A stretch of DNA of 64,000 nt. Source: Paraburkholderia solisilvae (GTDB lineage: Bacteria; Pseudomonadota; Gammaproteobacteria; Burkholderiales; Burkholderiaceae). Below, in pieces: positions 8,916 through 18,182 of this stretch. Every line of letters begins with the position of its first letter. The first letter of the stretch is position 1. Under the pieces are notes generated by a model. That model saw only the letters and a list, made by a program, of their open reading frames with translations, was not told the DNA's origin and did not search any database. A program made the position numbers and the translations under genes. The stretch covers positions 1 through 64,000 of the forward strand of contig NZ_CADIKF010000013.1 in assembly GCF_902859875.1 (NCBI RefSeq). The letters run 5' to 3'.

Positions 8916-9605
8916 ATGCTTCTGCAAGGCTACGGCCCGCTGATTCTGTCGGGCACGTTCCAGACGATCAAGCTCGCGATTCTGTCGCTCGCGCTCGCAT
9001 TCCTGCTCGGCCTGCTCGGCGCGGCGGCGAAACTGTCGAGGAATCGGCTGTCGCACGGTATCGGCACGCTCTACACGACGCTCGTGCGCGGCGTGCCCGA
9101 CCTCGTGCTGATGCTGCTGCTCTTCTACAGCATCCAGATCTGGCTGAACAACCTGACCGACCTGCTCGGCTGGGATCAGATCGACATCGATCCGTTCGTC
9201 GCCGGCGTCGCCGTGCTCGGCTTTATCTACGGCGCGTACTTCACCGAGACATTCCGCGGCGCGTTCCTCTCGGTGCCGCGCGGCCAGCTCGAAGCGGGCG
9301 CCGCGTACGGCATGACCGGCTGGCAGGTGTTCTCGCGCATCATGTTTCCGCAGATGATGCGCTTCGCATTGCCCGGCATCGGCAACAACTGGCAGGTGAT
9401 GGTCAAGGCGACCGCGCTCGTCTCGATCATCGGTCTCGCCGACGTCGTGAAAGCGTCGCAGGACGCCGGCAAAGGCACGCTGCGTTTCTTCTTCTTCACG
9501 TTGCTCGCAGGCGCGATCTATCTCGCGATCACCACCGTGTCGAACTTCGTGCTGATGTACCTCGAAAGGCGCTACTCGAGCGGCGTGCGAAAGGCAGAAC
9601 TATGA
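8916..9605 (+). CDS. hisQ: Polar amino acid ABC transporter permease, HisQ type
   Basis: A 229-residue inner-membrane permease of the histidine/lysine/arginine/ornithine family. It has five predicted membrane helices, starting with ILSGTFQTIKLAILSLALAF. The conserved EAA loop is present as GQLEAGAAYGMTGWQVFSRIMFPQ, interacting with the ATPase. It would pair with HisM as a heterodimer. The ATG at 8916 sits after AAGGAC. The longer open frame starting at 8709 adds only a basic unstructured region. The stop overlaps the next start by four bases (ATGA), a clear sign of translational coupling. The substrate assignment, basic amino acids, is by family resemblance. Confidence 0.88.
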   Translation: MLLQGYGPLILSGTFQTIKLAILSLALAFLLGLLGAAAKLSRNRLSHGIGTLYTTLVRGVPDLVLMLLLFYSIQIWLNNLTDLLGWDQIDIDPFVAGVAVLGFIYGAYFTETFRGAFLSVPRGQLEAGAAYGMTGWQVFSRIMFPQMMRFALPGIGNNWQVMVKATALVSIIGLADVVKASQDAGKGTLRFFFFTLLAGAIYLAITTVSNFVLMYLERRYSSGVRKAEL

Positions 9606-10315
9606 TCGAGCTGATCCAGGAATACTGGCGCAACTATCTGTATACCGACGGCTATCGTTTTACCGGTGTCGCCATCACGCTGTGGCTGCTGGTCGTGTCG
9701 ATCGGATTGGGCTTCTGTCTGTCGGTGCCGCTCGCGGTCGCGCGCGTATCGAAGAAAAAATGGCTCTCCACCTCGGTGTGGCTGTATACGTATGTGTTTC
9801 GCGGCACACCGTTGTATGTGCAACTACTGCTCTGCTATACCGGGCTCTACAGCCTCGAAGTGGTCCGCTCGCATGAGTTGACCAATGCGTTTTTCCGCGA
9901 CGGCATGCACTGCACGCTGCTCGCGTTCACGCTGAACACCTGCGCGTACACCACCGAAATCTTCGCCGGCGCGATCAAGGCGACGCCGTACGGCGAAATC
10001 GAAGCGGCGCGCGCCTACGGGATGTCGCCGTTCACGCTGTATCGCCGCGTGATACTGCCGTCGGCGCTGCGCCGCGCGCTGCCGTACTACAGCAACGAAG
10101 TGATCCTGATGCTGCACGCGACCACCGTCGCATTCACCGCGACCGTGCCCGACATCCTGAAGATCGCGCGCGACGTGAACTCGGCAACCTACCGCTCGTT
10201 CGATGCGTTCGGTATTGCCGCGCTGCTCTATCTGACCATTTCGTTCGGGCTCGTGTGGCTGTTTCGCCGCGCCGAGCGCCGCTGGCTCGCCTACCTGCGC
10301 CCACAAGGCAAATAA
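9602..10315 (+). CDS. hisM: Polar amino acid ABC transporter permease, HisM type
   Basis: A 237-residue permease partnering the preceding protein. It begins [22 protein letters not shown], a start typical of HisM. The EAA loop ([23 protein letters not shown]) and a [22 protein letters not shown] segment follow, the latter matching HisM in enterobacteria. Five membrane helices are visible. It overlaps HisQ by four bases and is followed by the ATPase gene after 62 bases. The three genes form one operon in the order Q-M-P, like enterobacterial hisQMP, but the binding protein gene hisJ/argT is not here and must be supplied from elsewhere. Confidence 0.88.
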   Translation: MIELIQEYWRNYLYTDGYRFTGVAITLWLLVVSIGLGFCLSVPLAVARVSKKKWLSTSVWLYTYVFRGTPLYVQLLLCYTGLYSLEVVRSHELTNAFFRDGMHCTLLAFTLNTCAYTTEIFAGAIKATPYGEIEAARAYGMSPFTLYRRVILPSALRRALPYYSNEVILMLHATTVAFTATVPDILKIARDVNSATYRSFDAFGIAALLYLTISFGLVWLFRRAERRWLAYLRPQGK

Positions 10316-10377
10316 GAGCAACAAGGCCACGCAAGACGTGCCAATCGGGCCGTGCATGCCGGCCGCCAAGGATTCTG

Positions 10378-11157
10378 ATGAACACCCTTTCCCCGATGCT
10401 TTTCGTCGACAACCTGCATAAGAAGTACGGCGACAACGAAGTCCTCAAAGGCGTCTCGCTGAAGGCGAAACGCGGCGACGTGATCAGCGTGATCGGCTCG
10501 TCCGGTTCAGGCAAGAGCACGATGCTCCGTTGCATCAATTTTCTCGAACAGCCGAATCAGGGCCGCATTTTCGTCGACGGCGAAGAGATGCGCACCGCAC
10601 AGGACAAGGCCGGTGCGCTGCGCGTGGCCGACCCCAAGCAGTTGCAACGGATGCGCACGCGCCTGTCGATGGTGTTCCAGCATTTCAACCTGTGGACGCA
10701 CATGACAGTGCTCGAGAACATCATCGAAGCGCCGCTGCATGTGCTTGGACTGTCGCGCAAGGAAGCGGAACAACGCGCGCGTACGTATCTGGAGAAAGTC
10801 GGACTCGCGCCGCGGCTCGAGAAACAATATCCGTCGCACCTGTCCGGCGGCCAGCAGCAGCGCGTCGCGATCGCCCGCGCGCTGACGATGAACCCGGACG
10901 TGATGCTGTTCGACGAGCCGACCTCCGCGCTCGACCCGGAACTCGTCGGCGAAGTGCTGAAGGTGATGCAGACGCTCGCCGAGGAAGGCCGCACGATGAT
11001 CGTCGTCACGCATGAAATGGCATTTGCGCGCAACGTGTCGAATCACGTGATGTTCCTGCATCAAGGGCGCGTCGAAGAAGAAGGCCACCCTTCCGACGTA
11101 TTCGGGAATACCAAAAGCGAACGGCTGAAGCAGTTTCTCGCGGGCAGCCTCAAATAA
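10378..11157 (+). CDS. hisP: Polar amino acid ABC transporter ATP-binding protein, HisP type
   Basis: A 259-residue ATPase energising the HisQM permease. It shows Walker [10 protein letters not shown], a Q-loop in [17 protein letters not shown], the signature [15 protein letters not shown], Walker [15 protein letters not shown] and an H-loop in VVTHEM. The QHFNLW and [11 protein letters not shown] segments are characteristic of HisP. The start [18 protein letters not shown] at 10378 follows AAGGA. The upstream extension of the frame (to 10255) overlaps hisM and is not credible. A strong terminator follows 32 bases after the stop. Confidence 0.92.
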   Translation: MNTLSPMLFVDNLHKKYGDNEVLKGVSLKAKRGDVISVIGSSGSGKSTMLRCINFLEQPNQGRIFVDGEEMRTAQDKAGALRVADPKQLQRMRTRLSMVFQHFNLWTHMTVLENIIEAPLHVLGLSRKEAEQRARTYLEKVGLAPRLEKQYPSHLSGGQQQRVAIARALTMNPDVMLFDEPTSALDPELVGEVLKVMQTLAEEGRTMIVVTHEMAFARNVSNHVMFLHQGRVEEEGHPSDVFGNTKSERLKQFLAGSLK

Positions 11158-11189
11158 ATTCGAATTGCATGTCGTTCGTGTAGCATTAC

Positions 11190-11212
11190 AAGGCGCTTAC
11201 GCGCCTTTTTTA
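11190..11212 (+). terminator. Intrinsic terminator of the hisQMP operon
   Basis: AAGGCGC and GCGCCTT form a 7-bp stem with a TTAC loop, ending in a run of Ts (TTTTTT, interrupted after six). It lies just downstream of the last operon gene. Confidence 0.85.
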
Positions 11213-11754
11213 TTGCCGGAAAGCCCCGCCAGGCGGGCCTCGAAAAGATTCGGCATCCCAACATATGCACGCTATAAGCGCATGCCGCCGCTTACTCCCG
11301 ACGATTTCCAGCGTCAATAGTGGCAATCCTTGACCCACCCTGCGTTAAACCATGAATCCCTTGCTGAGCAAGGATTGACGAGGGGTTTGGCAATCAATTC
11401 GGTGTCCTCCTGTCACAAGCGTATTGCAATTTGGAGACATCTCTACTGCAAGCCTCGAATTTGTTCGCCACGTTCGGGTATTTTTGCTAAATTAGTAACG
11501 AAAGTAGCAAAACGAAGTTCATTAAAAGTAGTTTCACTTCAAAGCGAACAGGACATAACACACAGGAGATACCGGTCGGCGAGGATCGGCAAGACGCCCG
11601 GACGGCCGCAACAAGGCTGCGCGCGCCAGGAGACATCGATCATTCCCGAATCACCCCCGTATCTCACTGCATAAAGGTTTCCTGTCCGGCGCCACTCGCG
11701 TCCGGATACCACTCGCAGTACTGGTTTTACTTTTGACAGGGTATGGAGGAGAAG
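11213..11754. promoter_or_regulatory. Long AT-richer upstream region of the porin gene
   Basis: About 540 bases, visibly richer in A and T than the rest of the window, consistent with a heavily regulated porin promoter. An inverted repeat AATCCTTG (11325-11332) and CAAGGATT (11369-11376) is present. Nested within it is the perfect CCTTGC-TGA-GCAAGG at 11359-11373. A GTATTTTTGCTAAATTAG stretch near 11478-11495 may hold the promoter, though the spacing to a -35 element is not clear. An open frame at 11330-11674 has no protein-like character. Confidence 0.4.
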
Positions 11755-12921
11755 ATGAAGAAAGCTTTGCTCGCCGCATCGCTGCTGACTATCGGCGTTG
11801 CTGCGCACGCACAGAGCAGCGTGACGCTGTACGGGCGTCTCGACGCTGGTCTCGAAGCCATGTGGGGCGTGCCGACCGGCACCGGCGCCAATGGCCAGGC
11901 AACCGACAGCTCGCACCGTTTCCGCGCGGAAAGCGGCGACTGGGGTACCAGCCTCTGGGGCTTGAAGGGTGCTGAAGACCTCGGCGCCGGCTACAAGGCG
12001 GTGTTCCAGTTGGAAGGCTCCTTCAACACGATGACCGGTCAAGGCCCGGGCAACAACGGTCTCTTCAATCGCTGGGCAACCGTCGGTGTCGCAAGCGACC
12101 AGTACGGTACCCTGCTCCTCGGCCGCGAACTCTACATCGCCAACGGCGTGTGGGACTTCGATCCGTTCGGTCAGTCGAACTGGTCGTCGGCGTCGCTGGT
12201 GCGTGGCCGCAACTGGCCGCAATCGAGCAACAACATTTCGTACCAGTCGCCGAAGATCGCGGGCTTTGACTTCTACGGTCAATATGCGCTGTCGAACGCC
12301 ACGAACTGGAACGGTAACGGCACGACGCCGCAAGGCCGTGAAGGTGGTGCGCAGATCACCTACACGTCGTCGCTGTTCCAGGTGCGCGGTATCTATGACG
12401 AAATCCGCAACCCGGGCAACGGTATGCTCGGCGGCGCGTACAACGCGCTCAACGGCGGTACGGCCAACCCGGACAACAGCAACGGTAACGGTGTCTACGC
12501 TTACTCGCGCGAGTATTCGGCGATGGTCAACGTGTTCCTGGGCCAGTTCAAGATCCAGGGCGCTTACCAGGCAATCCGTTCGTCGGGCATGACGGGCCAG
12601 CTGCCGGGCCAGCCGACCACGCTTGATCACGAATGGGGCGGTGTGACGTGGCAAGCCACGCCGGCGGCCGCGCTTATCGCGGCGGTCTACCACGTGAACG
12701 GCAACAACGGCGCGGGCAATGCGACGATCTACACGGTTGGCGGTTCGTACAACCTGTCCAAGCGCACGCTGCTGGACATCCAGGTCGCCACGGTGCAGAA
12801 CAGCAAGACGGCGAACTACGGCCTGAACGCGAACAACTTCGGCGATGCGACCGCGACGGACAACCCGCTCGTCGGCCACAGCCAGTCGGGCGTGTACGCC
12901 GGTATCCAGCACTCGTTCTAA
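11755..12921 (+). CDS. Gram-negative trimeric porin (Porin_4 type)
   Basis: A 388-residue outer-membrane protein. The signal peptide MKKALLAASLLTIGVAAHAQ is cut after AHA, and the mature protein begins QSSVTLYGRLDAGLE, the hallmark first strand of Burkholderiales OpcP-type porins. Alternating beta strands continue throughout, with a long glycine/asparagine-rich loop around residues 225-245 (NALNGGTANPDNSNGNG). The last strand SGVYAGIQHSF ends in phenylalanine, the signal for BAM-mediated insertion. The ATG at 11755 follows GGAGGAGA; an in-frame ATG at 11743 overlaps that ribosome site and is rejected. It forms a monocistronic unit with its own terminator. The solute preference cannot be read from sequence. 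Confidence 0.93.
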   Translation: MKKALLAASLLTIGVAAHAQSSVTLYGRLDAGLEAMWGVPTGTGANGQATDSSHRFRAESGDWGTSLWGLKGAEDLGAGYKAVFQLEGSFNTMTGQGPGNNGLFNRWATVGVASDQYGTLLLGRELYIANGVWDFDPFGQSNWSSASLVRGRNWPQSSNNISYQSPKIAGFDFYGQYALSNATNWNGNGTTPQGREGGAQITYTSSLFQVRGIYDEIRNPGNGMLGGAYNALNGGTANPDNSNGNGVYAYSREYSAMVNVFLGQFKIQGAYQAIRSSGMTGQLPGQPTTLDHEWGGVTWQATPAAALIAAVYHVNGNNGAGNATIYTVGGSYNLSKRTLLDIQVATVQNSKTANYGLNANNFGDATATDNPLVGHSQSGVYAGIQHSF

Positions 12922-12988
12922 TCGAACGTTGCGAATACAACAGATTTAGCTAGAGAACAGTTTTCACGCTGCTGCGAGAGGCGCGTAT

Positions 12989-13024
12989 CGGTGCGATGTC
13001 CGCAAGGGTATCGCACCGTTTTTT
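12989..13024 (+). terminator. Intrinsic terminator of the porin gene
   Basis: CGGTGCGAT and ATCGCACCG form a perfect 9-bp stem around a 12-base loop, followed by six Ts. It sits 68 bases after the porin stop and before the convergent glnB gene. Confidence 0.9.
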
Positions 13025-13083
13025 CATGGGGGCGCCGCAAGTCCGCACCGCGCGATGCGACGCGCAACCCGCGGCTGTTCCCG

Positions 13084-13494
<411 letters not shown>

Positions 13495-13548
13495 TTACCA
13501 GCACGGTGGCGCACACTCGCGGCGCTCAATGCGCGCCGTTTCCGGCAT

Positions 13549-15237
13549 TTATTCGAGCGGTTCCGTGTAGCGGGACGTGATCGGATAACGCCAGTCGCGG
13601 CCAAACGCGCGATGCGTGACGCGAATGCCGATCGGCGCCTGACGGCGTTTGTATTCGTTGATCTTGATCAAGCGTGTCACGCGCTTCACGTCGTCCGGCG
13701 CGAATCCGGCGGCCACGATTTCCGCGAGCGACCGGTCTTCCTCCATATACATCCGCATGATCGCATCGAGCGTGTCGTACGGCGGCAGGCTGTCCTGGTC
13801 GGTCTGGTTCTCGCGCAACTCCGCGGAAGGCGCGCGCGTCAGGATGCGTTCCGGGATGACGTCCTGCTTCGCAAACGCGGTGGCCGCGTTGCGATAGTGG
13901 CATAACCGGTAGACCAGAGTCTTCGCGATGTCCTTGATCACCGCGAAGCCGCCGGCCATATCGCCGTACAGCGTGCAGTAGCCGACCGCCATCTCGCTCT
14001 TGTTGCCGGTGGTCAGCACGAGCGAGCCGAACTTGTTCGACAGCGCCATCAGCAGCGTGCCGCGAATGCGCGCCTGGATGTTTTCCTCGGTCGCGTCTTC
14101 GGCGCGGCCCGCGAACTCGTCCGCGAGCGACGTGCGAAATGCATCGAACATCGGCGCGATCGCGATCTCGTCGTAACGCACGCCGACGCGCCGCGCCATA
14201 TCGGCCGCATCGGTGGTCGAAATATCGGCCGTGTAGCGCGACGGCATCATCACTGCGCGCACGCGCTCGGGCCCGAGCGCATCGCACGCGACGGCGAGCA
14301 CCAGCGCCGAGTCCACGCCGCCCGACAGGCCGATGATCGCGCCCGGAAAACCGTTCTTGTTGATGTAATCGCGCACGCCGAGCACGAGCGCCGCATAGAC
14401 CTGCGCTTCGACCGATAGCTCCGGTGCGCGCGCCGTTGCGAGCGGCCGCGCGCCGTCGAATTCGACGATCGCATGACCTTCCTCGAACTGCGGCATCTTC
14501 GCGACGATCTCGCCTGCCGCGTCGAGCACGAACGAGCCGCCGTCGAACACCAGCTCGTCCTGCGCGCCGACCATGTTCACATAGACCATCGGCAACCCGG
14601 TCTCACGAATCCGCGCACGCAGGATATCGATGCGCACCGCTTCCTTGTTCATGTGGTACGGCGAGCCGTTCGGCACCAGCAGCACCTGCGCGCCGGCCGC
14701 CTTCGCGAGTTGCGCGGCGGACGCGTGCCACACGTCCTCGCAGATCACCACGCCGTACCTCACGCCGTCGAGCTCGAACACGAACGGCTGCGGATCGGAC
14801 GCGAAATAGCGTTTTTCGTCGAATACCTCGGTGTTCGGCAGATCCTGCTTCAGATAGGTGCCCGCCACCGCGCCGTCGACGATCAGCGATGCCGCATTGT
14901 AGGTGTCCACCGGCGGCAGGCCGCGCTCGATCGGCGCGTTTGCATTACCATGGCCGTGCGCCACGTCGCGATGCGGATGGCCGACCACCACGTGCAGCCC
15001 CGCGAAAGGTTTCAGTTGCGCGGCGAGGTCGGCCAGCGCCGCGGCGCTCGCGGCATAGAACGCGGGCCGCAGCAGCAGGTCTTCCGGCGGATAACCGGAC
15101 AGCGCAAGCTCCGGCGCGACGAGCAGCGTCGCACCATCGCTGTGCGCGGCGCGCGCCGCGGCGACGATCTTCGCGACGTTGCCGGCGAAATCGCCGACGG
15201 TCACATTGAGTTGGGCAAGAGCAATGCGGGTCTTCAT
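13549..15237 (-). CDS. nadE: Glutamine-dependent NAD+ synthetase
   Basis: A 562-residue enzyme making NAD+ from deamido-NAD+, ATP and glutamine, the last step of NAD biosynthesis. The N-terminal nitrilase-type glutaminase domain (about residues 1-250) shows PELALSGYPPEDLL with the catalytic Glu, the Lys in YLKQDLPNTEVFDE and the Cys in GVVICEDVWH. The C-terminal synthetase domain has the PP-loop LSGGVDSALVLAVA and TTGNKSEMAVGYCTLYGDMAGG. MKTRIALAQLNVTVGDF at 15237 matches the usual family start; the longer frame upstream is a shadow. It heads a probable nadE-glnB transcript and is divergent from the FemAB-like gene. Confidence 0.95.
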   Translation of the reverse strand: MKTRIALAQLNVTVGDFAGNVAKIVAAARAAHSDGATLLVAPELALSGYPPEDLLLRPAFYAASAAALADLAAQLKPFAGLHVVVGHPHRDVAHGHGNANAPIERGLPPVDTYNAASLIVDGAVAGTYLKQDLPNTEVFDEKRYFASDPQPFVFELDGVRYGVVICEDVWHASAAQLAKAAGAQVLLVPNGSPYHMNKEAVRIDILRARIRETGLPMVYVNMVGAQDELVFDGGSFVLDAAGEIVAKMPQFEEGHAIVEFDGARPLATARAPELSVEAQVYAALVLGVRDYINKNGFPGAIIGLSGGVDSALVLAVACDALGPERVRAVMMPSRYTADISTTDAADMARRVGVRYDEIAIAPMFDAFRTSLADEFAGRAEDATEENIQARIRGTLLMALSNKFGSLVLTTGNKSEMAVGYCTLYGDMAGGFAVIKDIAKTLVYRLCHYRNAATAFAKQDVIPERILTRAPSAELRENQTDQDSLPPYDTLDAIMRMYMEEDRSLAEIVAAGFAPDDVKRVTRLIKINEYKRRQAPIGIRVTHRAFGRDWRYPITSRYTEPLE

Positions 15238-15496
15238 GAGGTCTTCGTGACAGGATCGGGACAAGCCTGCCGCTTGCCGCGAATGGGGGTTGCGGGTCGC
15301 GGCACGGCGAGCGGCCTGATACGCTGGAACAGGGCGTTGCGCGTGGCCCGACGGCGGCCCGGCAACGGCGGCGGCAGCACAAGCTGGGGCCGCACACGCC
15401 CGGCAACGCAGTCGCGGCAACACGCGCGACACAGGTTAAACACACGGCACGCCGCTCGCGCGGCGCGCCCGATCGGATCGGGAACGGTCAAGCAGA

Positions 15497-16666
15497 TTGA
15501 ATCAGGAACGTTTTGATTATCTCACGGGCATTCTGGCGTCGCCGCTCGAAGTGGATGCCGCCGAATGGAACGCGCTGCTCGCGCGCCAGGCTCAGCCGAC
15601 GCCGTTCTTGCGGCACGAGTTCCTGAGCGCGCTGCACACGGCGCGTTGCGCGGTGCCCGACAGCGGTTGGGCGCCGCAATTCGTCACGCTGACCGACCCG
15701 GCGAGCGGACGGCTCGCCGCGGCCGCGCCGGTGTATCTGAAGGGACACTCGTACGGCGAGTATGTGTTCGACTGGGCATGGGCCGATGCGTACAAGCGCA
15801 ACGGCCTCGCGTACTACCCGAAGCTGCTGTGCGCGGTGCCGTTCACGCCGGTGCAGGGCACCCGGCTGATGGCGCACGACGAGCGCGCGCTGCGTCATCT
15901 GGCGGCCACGCTCGTTGCGTTCGCCGAACAGGCGGATGTCTCGTCGCTGCACGTGCTGTTTCCAACCGATGCCGAAGCGAACGCGCTGACCGAACTCGGC
16001 ATGATGCAGCGCGAAGGCGTGCAGTTTCACTGGCTCAACGACGGCTATCGCGACTTCGACGAATTTCTCTCGACGCTCGAGCAGAAAAAGCGCAAGAACA
16101 TCCGCGCGGAGCGCCGCAAGGTGCGCGAGGCGGGCGTCACGTTCCGCCGCATGGTGGGCGAGGATATCTCCGACGCGGACTGGCGCTTCTTCAGCAAGTG
16201 CTATCGGCAAACGTATCGCGAACACTTCTCGAGCCCTTACCTGAACCTGGACTTCTTCCGCATGATCGGCGAATCGATGCCGGAGAACCTGATGATGGTG
16301 ATCGCCGAAGCGGACGGCAAGCCGATCGCGAGCTCGCTCGTGGTGTACCAGCGCGACCGCCTGACCGGCGGCACGCTATACGGCCGCTACTGGGGCGCGC
16401 TCGAACATGTGCCGTGTCTGCACTTCGAGACCGCGTACTATCAGCCGCTCGAGTTCTGCATCGAAGCCGGGCTCGCGGTATTCGAAGGCGGCGCGCAGGG
16501 CGAGCACAAGATGGCGCGCGGCTTTATGCCGACCGTCACGCGCTCCGCGCACTGGCTCGCGCATCCGGCCTTCTCCGATGCGGTCGCGAACTTTCTCGAC
16601 AACGAGAAGAACCATATTCACGCGTATGTCGACGAACTGCGCGAGCACAATCCGTTCAAGGACTGA
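15497..16666 (+). CDS. GNAT/FemAB-like N-acyltransferase (DUF482 type)
   Basis: A 389-residue protein of the family often annotated as peptidoglycan biosynthesis/recognition or DUF482, with two tandem acyltransferase (GNAT/FemX-like) folds. Visible segments include TPFLRHEFLSALHTARC near the N-terminus, KKRKNIRAERRKV in the middle and GGTLYGRYWGALEHVPCLHFETAYYQ followed by FEGGAQGEHKMARGFMP in the C-terminal half. These are the most conserved parts of the family as I know it. The frame opens with a TTG codon at 15497 preceded only by a weak AAGCAGA, so the true start could differ slightly. No signal peptide; cytoplasmic. The substrate is not established. The GIY-YIG gene follows 22 bases after its stop. 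Confidence 0.75.
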   Translation: MNQERFDYLTGILASPLEVDAAEWNALLARQAQPTPFLRHEFLSALHTARCAVPDSGWAPQFVTLTDPASGRLAAAAPVYLKGHSYGEYVFDWAWADAYKRNGLAYYPKLLCAVPFTPVQGTRLMAHDERALRHLAATLVAFAEQADVSSLHVLFPTDAEANALTELGMMQREGVQFHWLNDGYRDFDEFLSTLEQKKRKNIRAERRKVREAGVTFRRMVGEDISDADWRFFSKCYRQTYREHFSSPYLNLDFFRMIGESMPENLMMVIAEADGKPIASSLVVYQRDRLTGGTLYGRYWGALEHVPCLHFETAYYQPLEFCIEAGLAVFEGGAQGEHKMARGFMPTVTRSAHWLAHPAFSDAVANFLDNEKNHIHAYVDELREHNPFKD

Positions 16667-16688
16667 CACCCAAGGCGGGGACGACACC

Positions 16689-17009
16689 GTGACGCGCACG
16701 ACGCCGTGGTTCCTTTATCTGATCGAATGCGATGACGGCAGTGTCTACACCGGCATTGCCGTCGATGTCGCCGCACGCTTCGACAAGCATCTGAGCGGCA
16801 CGGGCGCGCGCTACACACGCTCGCGCAAGCCGCTGCGCGTGCTCGCATCGTTCGAACTCGCGGACCGCGCGAGCGCATCGCGTGCCGAGTATTGGGTGAA
16901 GCGTCTGCCGCCCGCCGGCAAACGCGCGCTCGCAGCCGGCGCGCGCTCGCTCGAATCGGTGCTGCCCGTGCCGGCTCCGGCGCCCGACGGCGAAGCCGAC
17001 GCCGCATGA
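16689..17009 (+). CDS. GIY-YIG nuclease-superfamily protein (UPF0213/YhbQ-like)
   Basis: A 106-residue small protein with a single GIY-YIG domain: FLYLIECDDGSVYTGIA supplies the two short motif strands and DVAARFDKHLSGTGARYTRSRKP the helix with the conserved Arg. RAEYWVKRLPPAGKRAL follows with the Glu region. Members such as YhbQ are thought to be structure-specific DNA endonucleases. Start is GTG at 16689 after GGGGACG. It probably shares a transcript with the preceding acyltransferase gene and is followed at once by a strong bidirectional terminator. Confidence 0.85.
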   Translation: MTRTTPWFLYLIECDDGSVYTGIAVDVAARFDKHLSGTGARYTRSRKPLRVLASFELADRASASRAEYWVKRLPPAGKRALAAGARSLESVLPVPAPAPDGEADAA

Positions 17010-17010
17010 A

Positions 17011-17046
17011 AAAACCGCGCGGCCCTTGCGAGCGTGCGCGGTTTTG
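17011..17046. terminator. Bidirectional intrinsic terminator between the GIY-YIG gene and ppa
   Basis: AAAACCGCGC at 17011-17020 pairs with GCGCGGTTTT at 17036-17045. A-rich sequence precedes and Ts follow, so it can act on both converging transcripts. Confidence 0.8.
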
Positions 17047-17116
17047 CTACCCCTACGGCGAAATGCTTTGAAGCTTGAACGCGCTGCCGCCAGCATGGCA
17101 GCAGTCGCAGTCGCCT

Positions 17117-17644
17117 TTACTTCTTGTAGTTCGCGGCGCCGTCGGTAATTTCCTTGTGCGCGGCATCGACGCCCGCCCACCCTTCGACCTTCACCCACTT
17201 GCCCTTTTCGAGCGCCTTGTACTGTTCAAAGAAATGCTTGATCTGATCTTTCAGATAGCCGGGCACGTCGTCGATCGATTTCATATGCGCGGTCATCGGG
17301 CAGATCTTGTCGTGCGGCACGGCGATCAGCTTTGCATCGACGCCGGATTCGTCGGTCATCTGCAGCATGCCGAGCGCGCGGGCGCGCACGACTGAGCCCG
17401 CGAGCAGCGGAAACGGCGTGATCACCAGCACGTCGACCGGGTCGCCATCGCCGGAGAGCGTCTGCGGAATGAAGCCGTAGTTCGCCGGATAACGCATGCC
17501 GGTGCCGATGAAACGGTCGACCACGAGCAAGCCCAGATCCTTGTCGGCTTCGTACTTCACCGGATCGCTTTGCGCGGGGATTTCGATGATGACGTTGAAG
17601 TCTTGCGGCAGATCCTTGCCGGGAGGAACATTGTTGAAGCTCAT
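17117..17644 (-). CDS. ppa: Inorganic pyrophosphatase (family I)
   Basis: A 175-residue cytoplasmic enzyme hydrolysing pyrophosphate to two phosphates, which pulls biosynthetic reactions forward. The family I signature is clear: [39 protein letters not shown] with the metal-binding aspartates, and [25 protein letters not shown]. Length matches the usual 175-178 residues. The ATG at 17644 gives the standard [11 protein letters not shown] start, with AGAGAGC just upstream as a probable ribosome site. It is divergent from the aldehyde dehydrogenase gene across a repeat-bearing gap. Confidence 0.96.
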   Translation of the reverse strand: MSFNNVPPGKDLPQDFNVIIEIPAQSDPVKYEADKDLGLLVVDRFIGTGMRYPANYGFIPQTLSGDGDPVDVLVITPFPLLAGSVVRARALGMLQMTDESGVDAKLIAVPHDKICPMTAHMKSIDDVPGYLKDQIKHFFEQYKALEKGKWVKVEGWAGVDAAHKEITDGAANYKK

Positions 17645-18182
17645 GGCTGCTCTCTGGTGAAATGAAAAACGGGACATGGCGCCCGGCACATCGACATGCA
17701 CCGGCCTGCACCTGCGCCGGCACGCATCGACCGCCTTCGACGCGCATCGCGAGCCGCTCGCATCAGGCCGGGCGCCGCGGGACTGCGCCATTATAGCCAA
17801 TCGGCCGCTGCCGCCTGCGTGCGTTCGGCGCGATAATCGCCGTATCGGCTGGCCGGTGCGTCGGGGTTGCGTGGCGATTGCGTGGCGATTGCGTTGTGAT
17901 TGCGCCGCAGTTTCGTTGCGGTTTCGCCGCGGTTTCGTTTTTGCGCCGCTCGTTGCGCATCGGGCTGCGTTGCGATGCATCATCACGCAGTCGGCGTTCG
18001 CAATCGGGTCCCATTCGCCGTTGTTACTGCGGTCGTTACTGCGCTTCTTACCGCTGCGATCGCCGTTGCCGGAGCTCACGCCCGGCCAGCCGCTTCAAAC
18101 GCCCGCACAAAAGCCGTTCCGCTCTACCCGTTTCGGGCACCATCGTCGTGCCGCCAATCATCTCTTTGCACAAGGAGCATGT
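17645..18182. repeat. Divergent intergenic region with 11-bp tandem repeats
   Basis: About 540 bases between ppa and the aldehyde dehydrogenase. GTGGCGATTGC is repeated exactly at 17871-17881 and 17882-17892. Degenerate GATTGCGCC, GTTTCGTTGCG and GTTTCGCCGCG units continue to about 17941, then TTGTTACTGCGG and TCGTTACTGCGC units appear near 18023-18047. The open frames through it encode Arg-rich low-complexity sequence and are rejected as genes. Promoters of both flanking genes must lie here. Confidence 0.6.

Noticed and set aside
11330..11674. Rightward open frame of 114 codons upstream of the porin
   Set aside because: No ribosome site and no protein-like pattern; it covers the AT-rich porin control region.
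17676..18182. Extension of the aldehyde dehydrogenase frame upstream
   Set aside because: The residues encoded are Arg/Cys/Ser low-complexity from the 11-bp repeat region, and AAGGAGC precedes the ATG at 18183.
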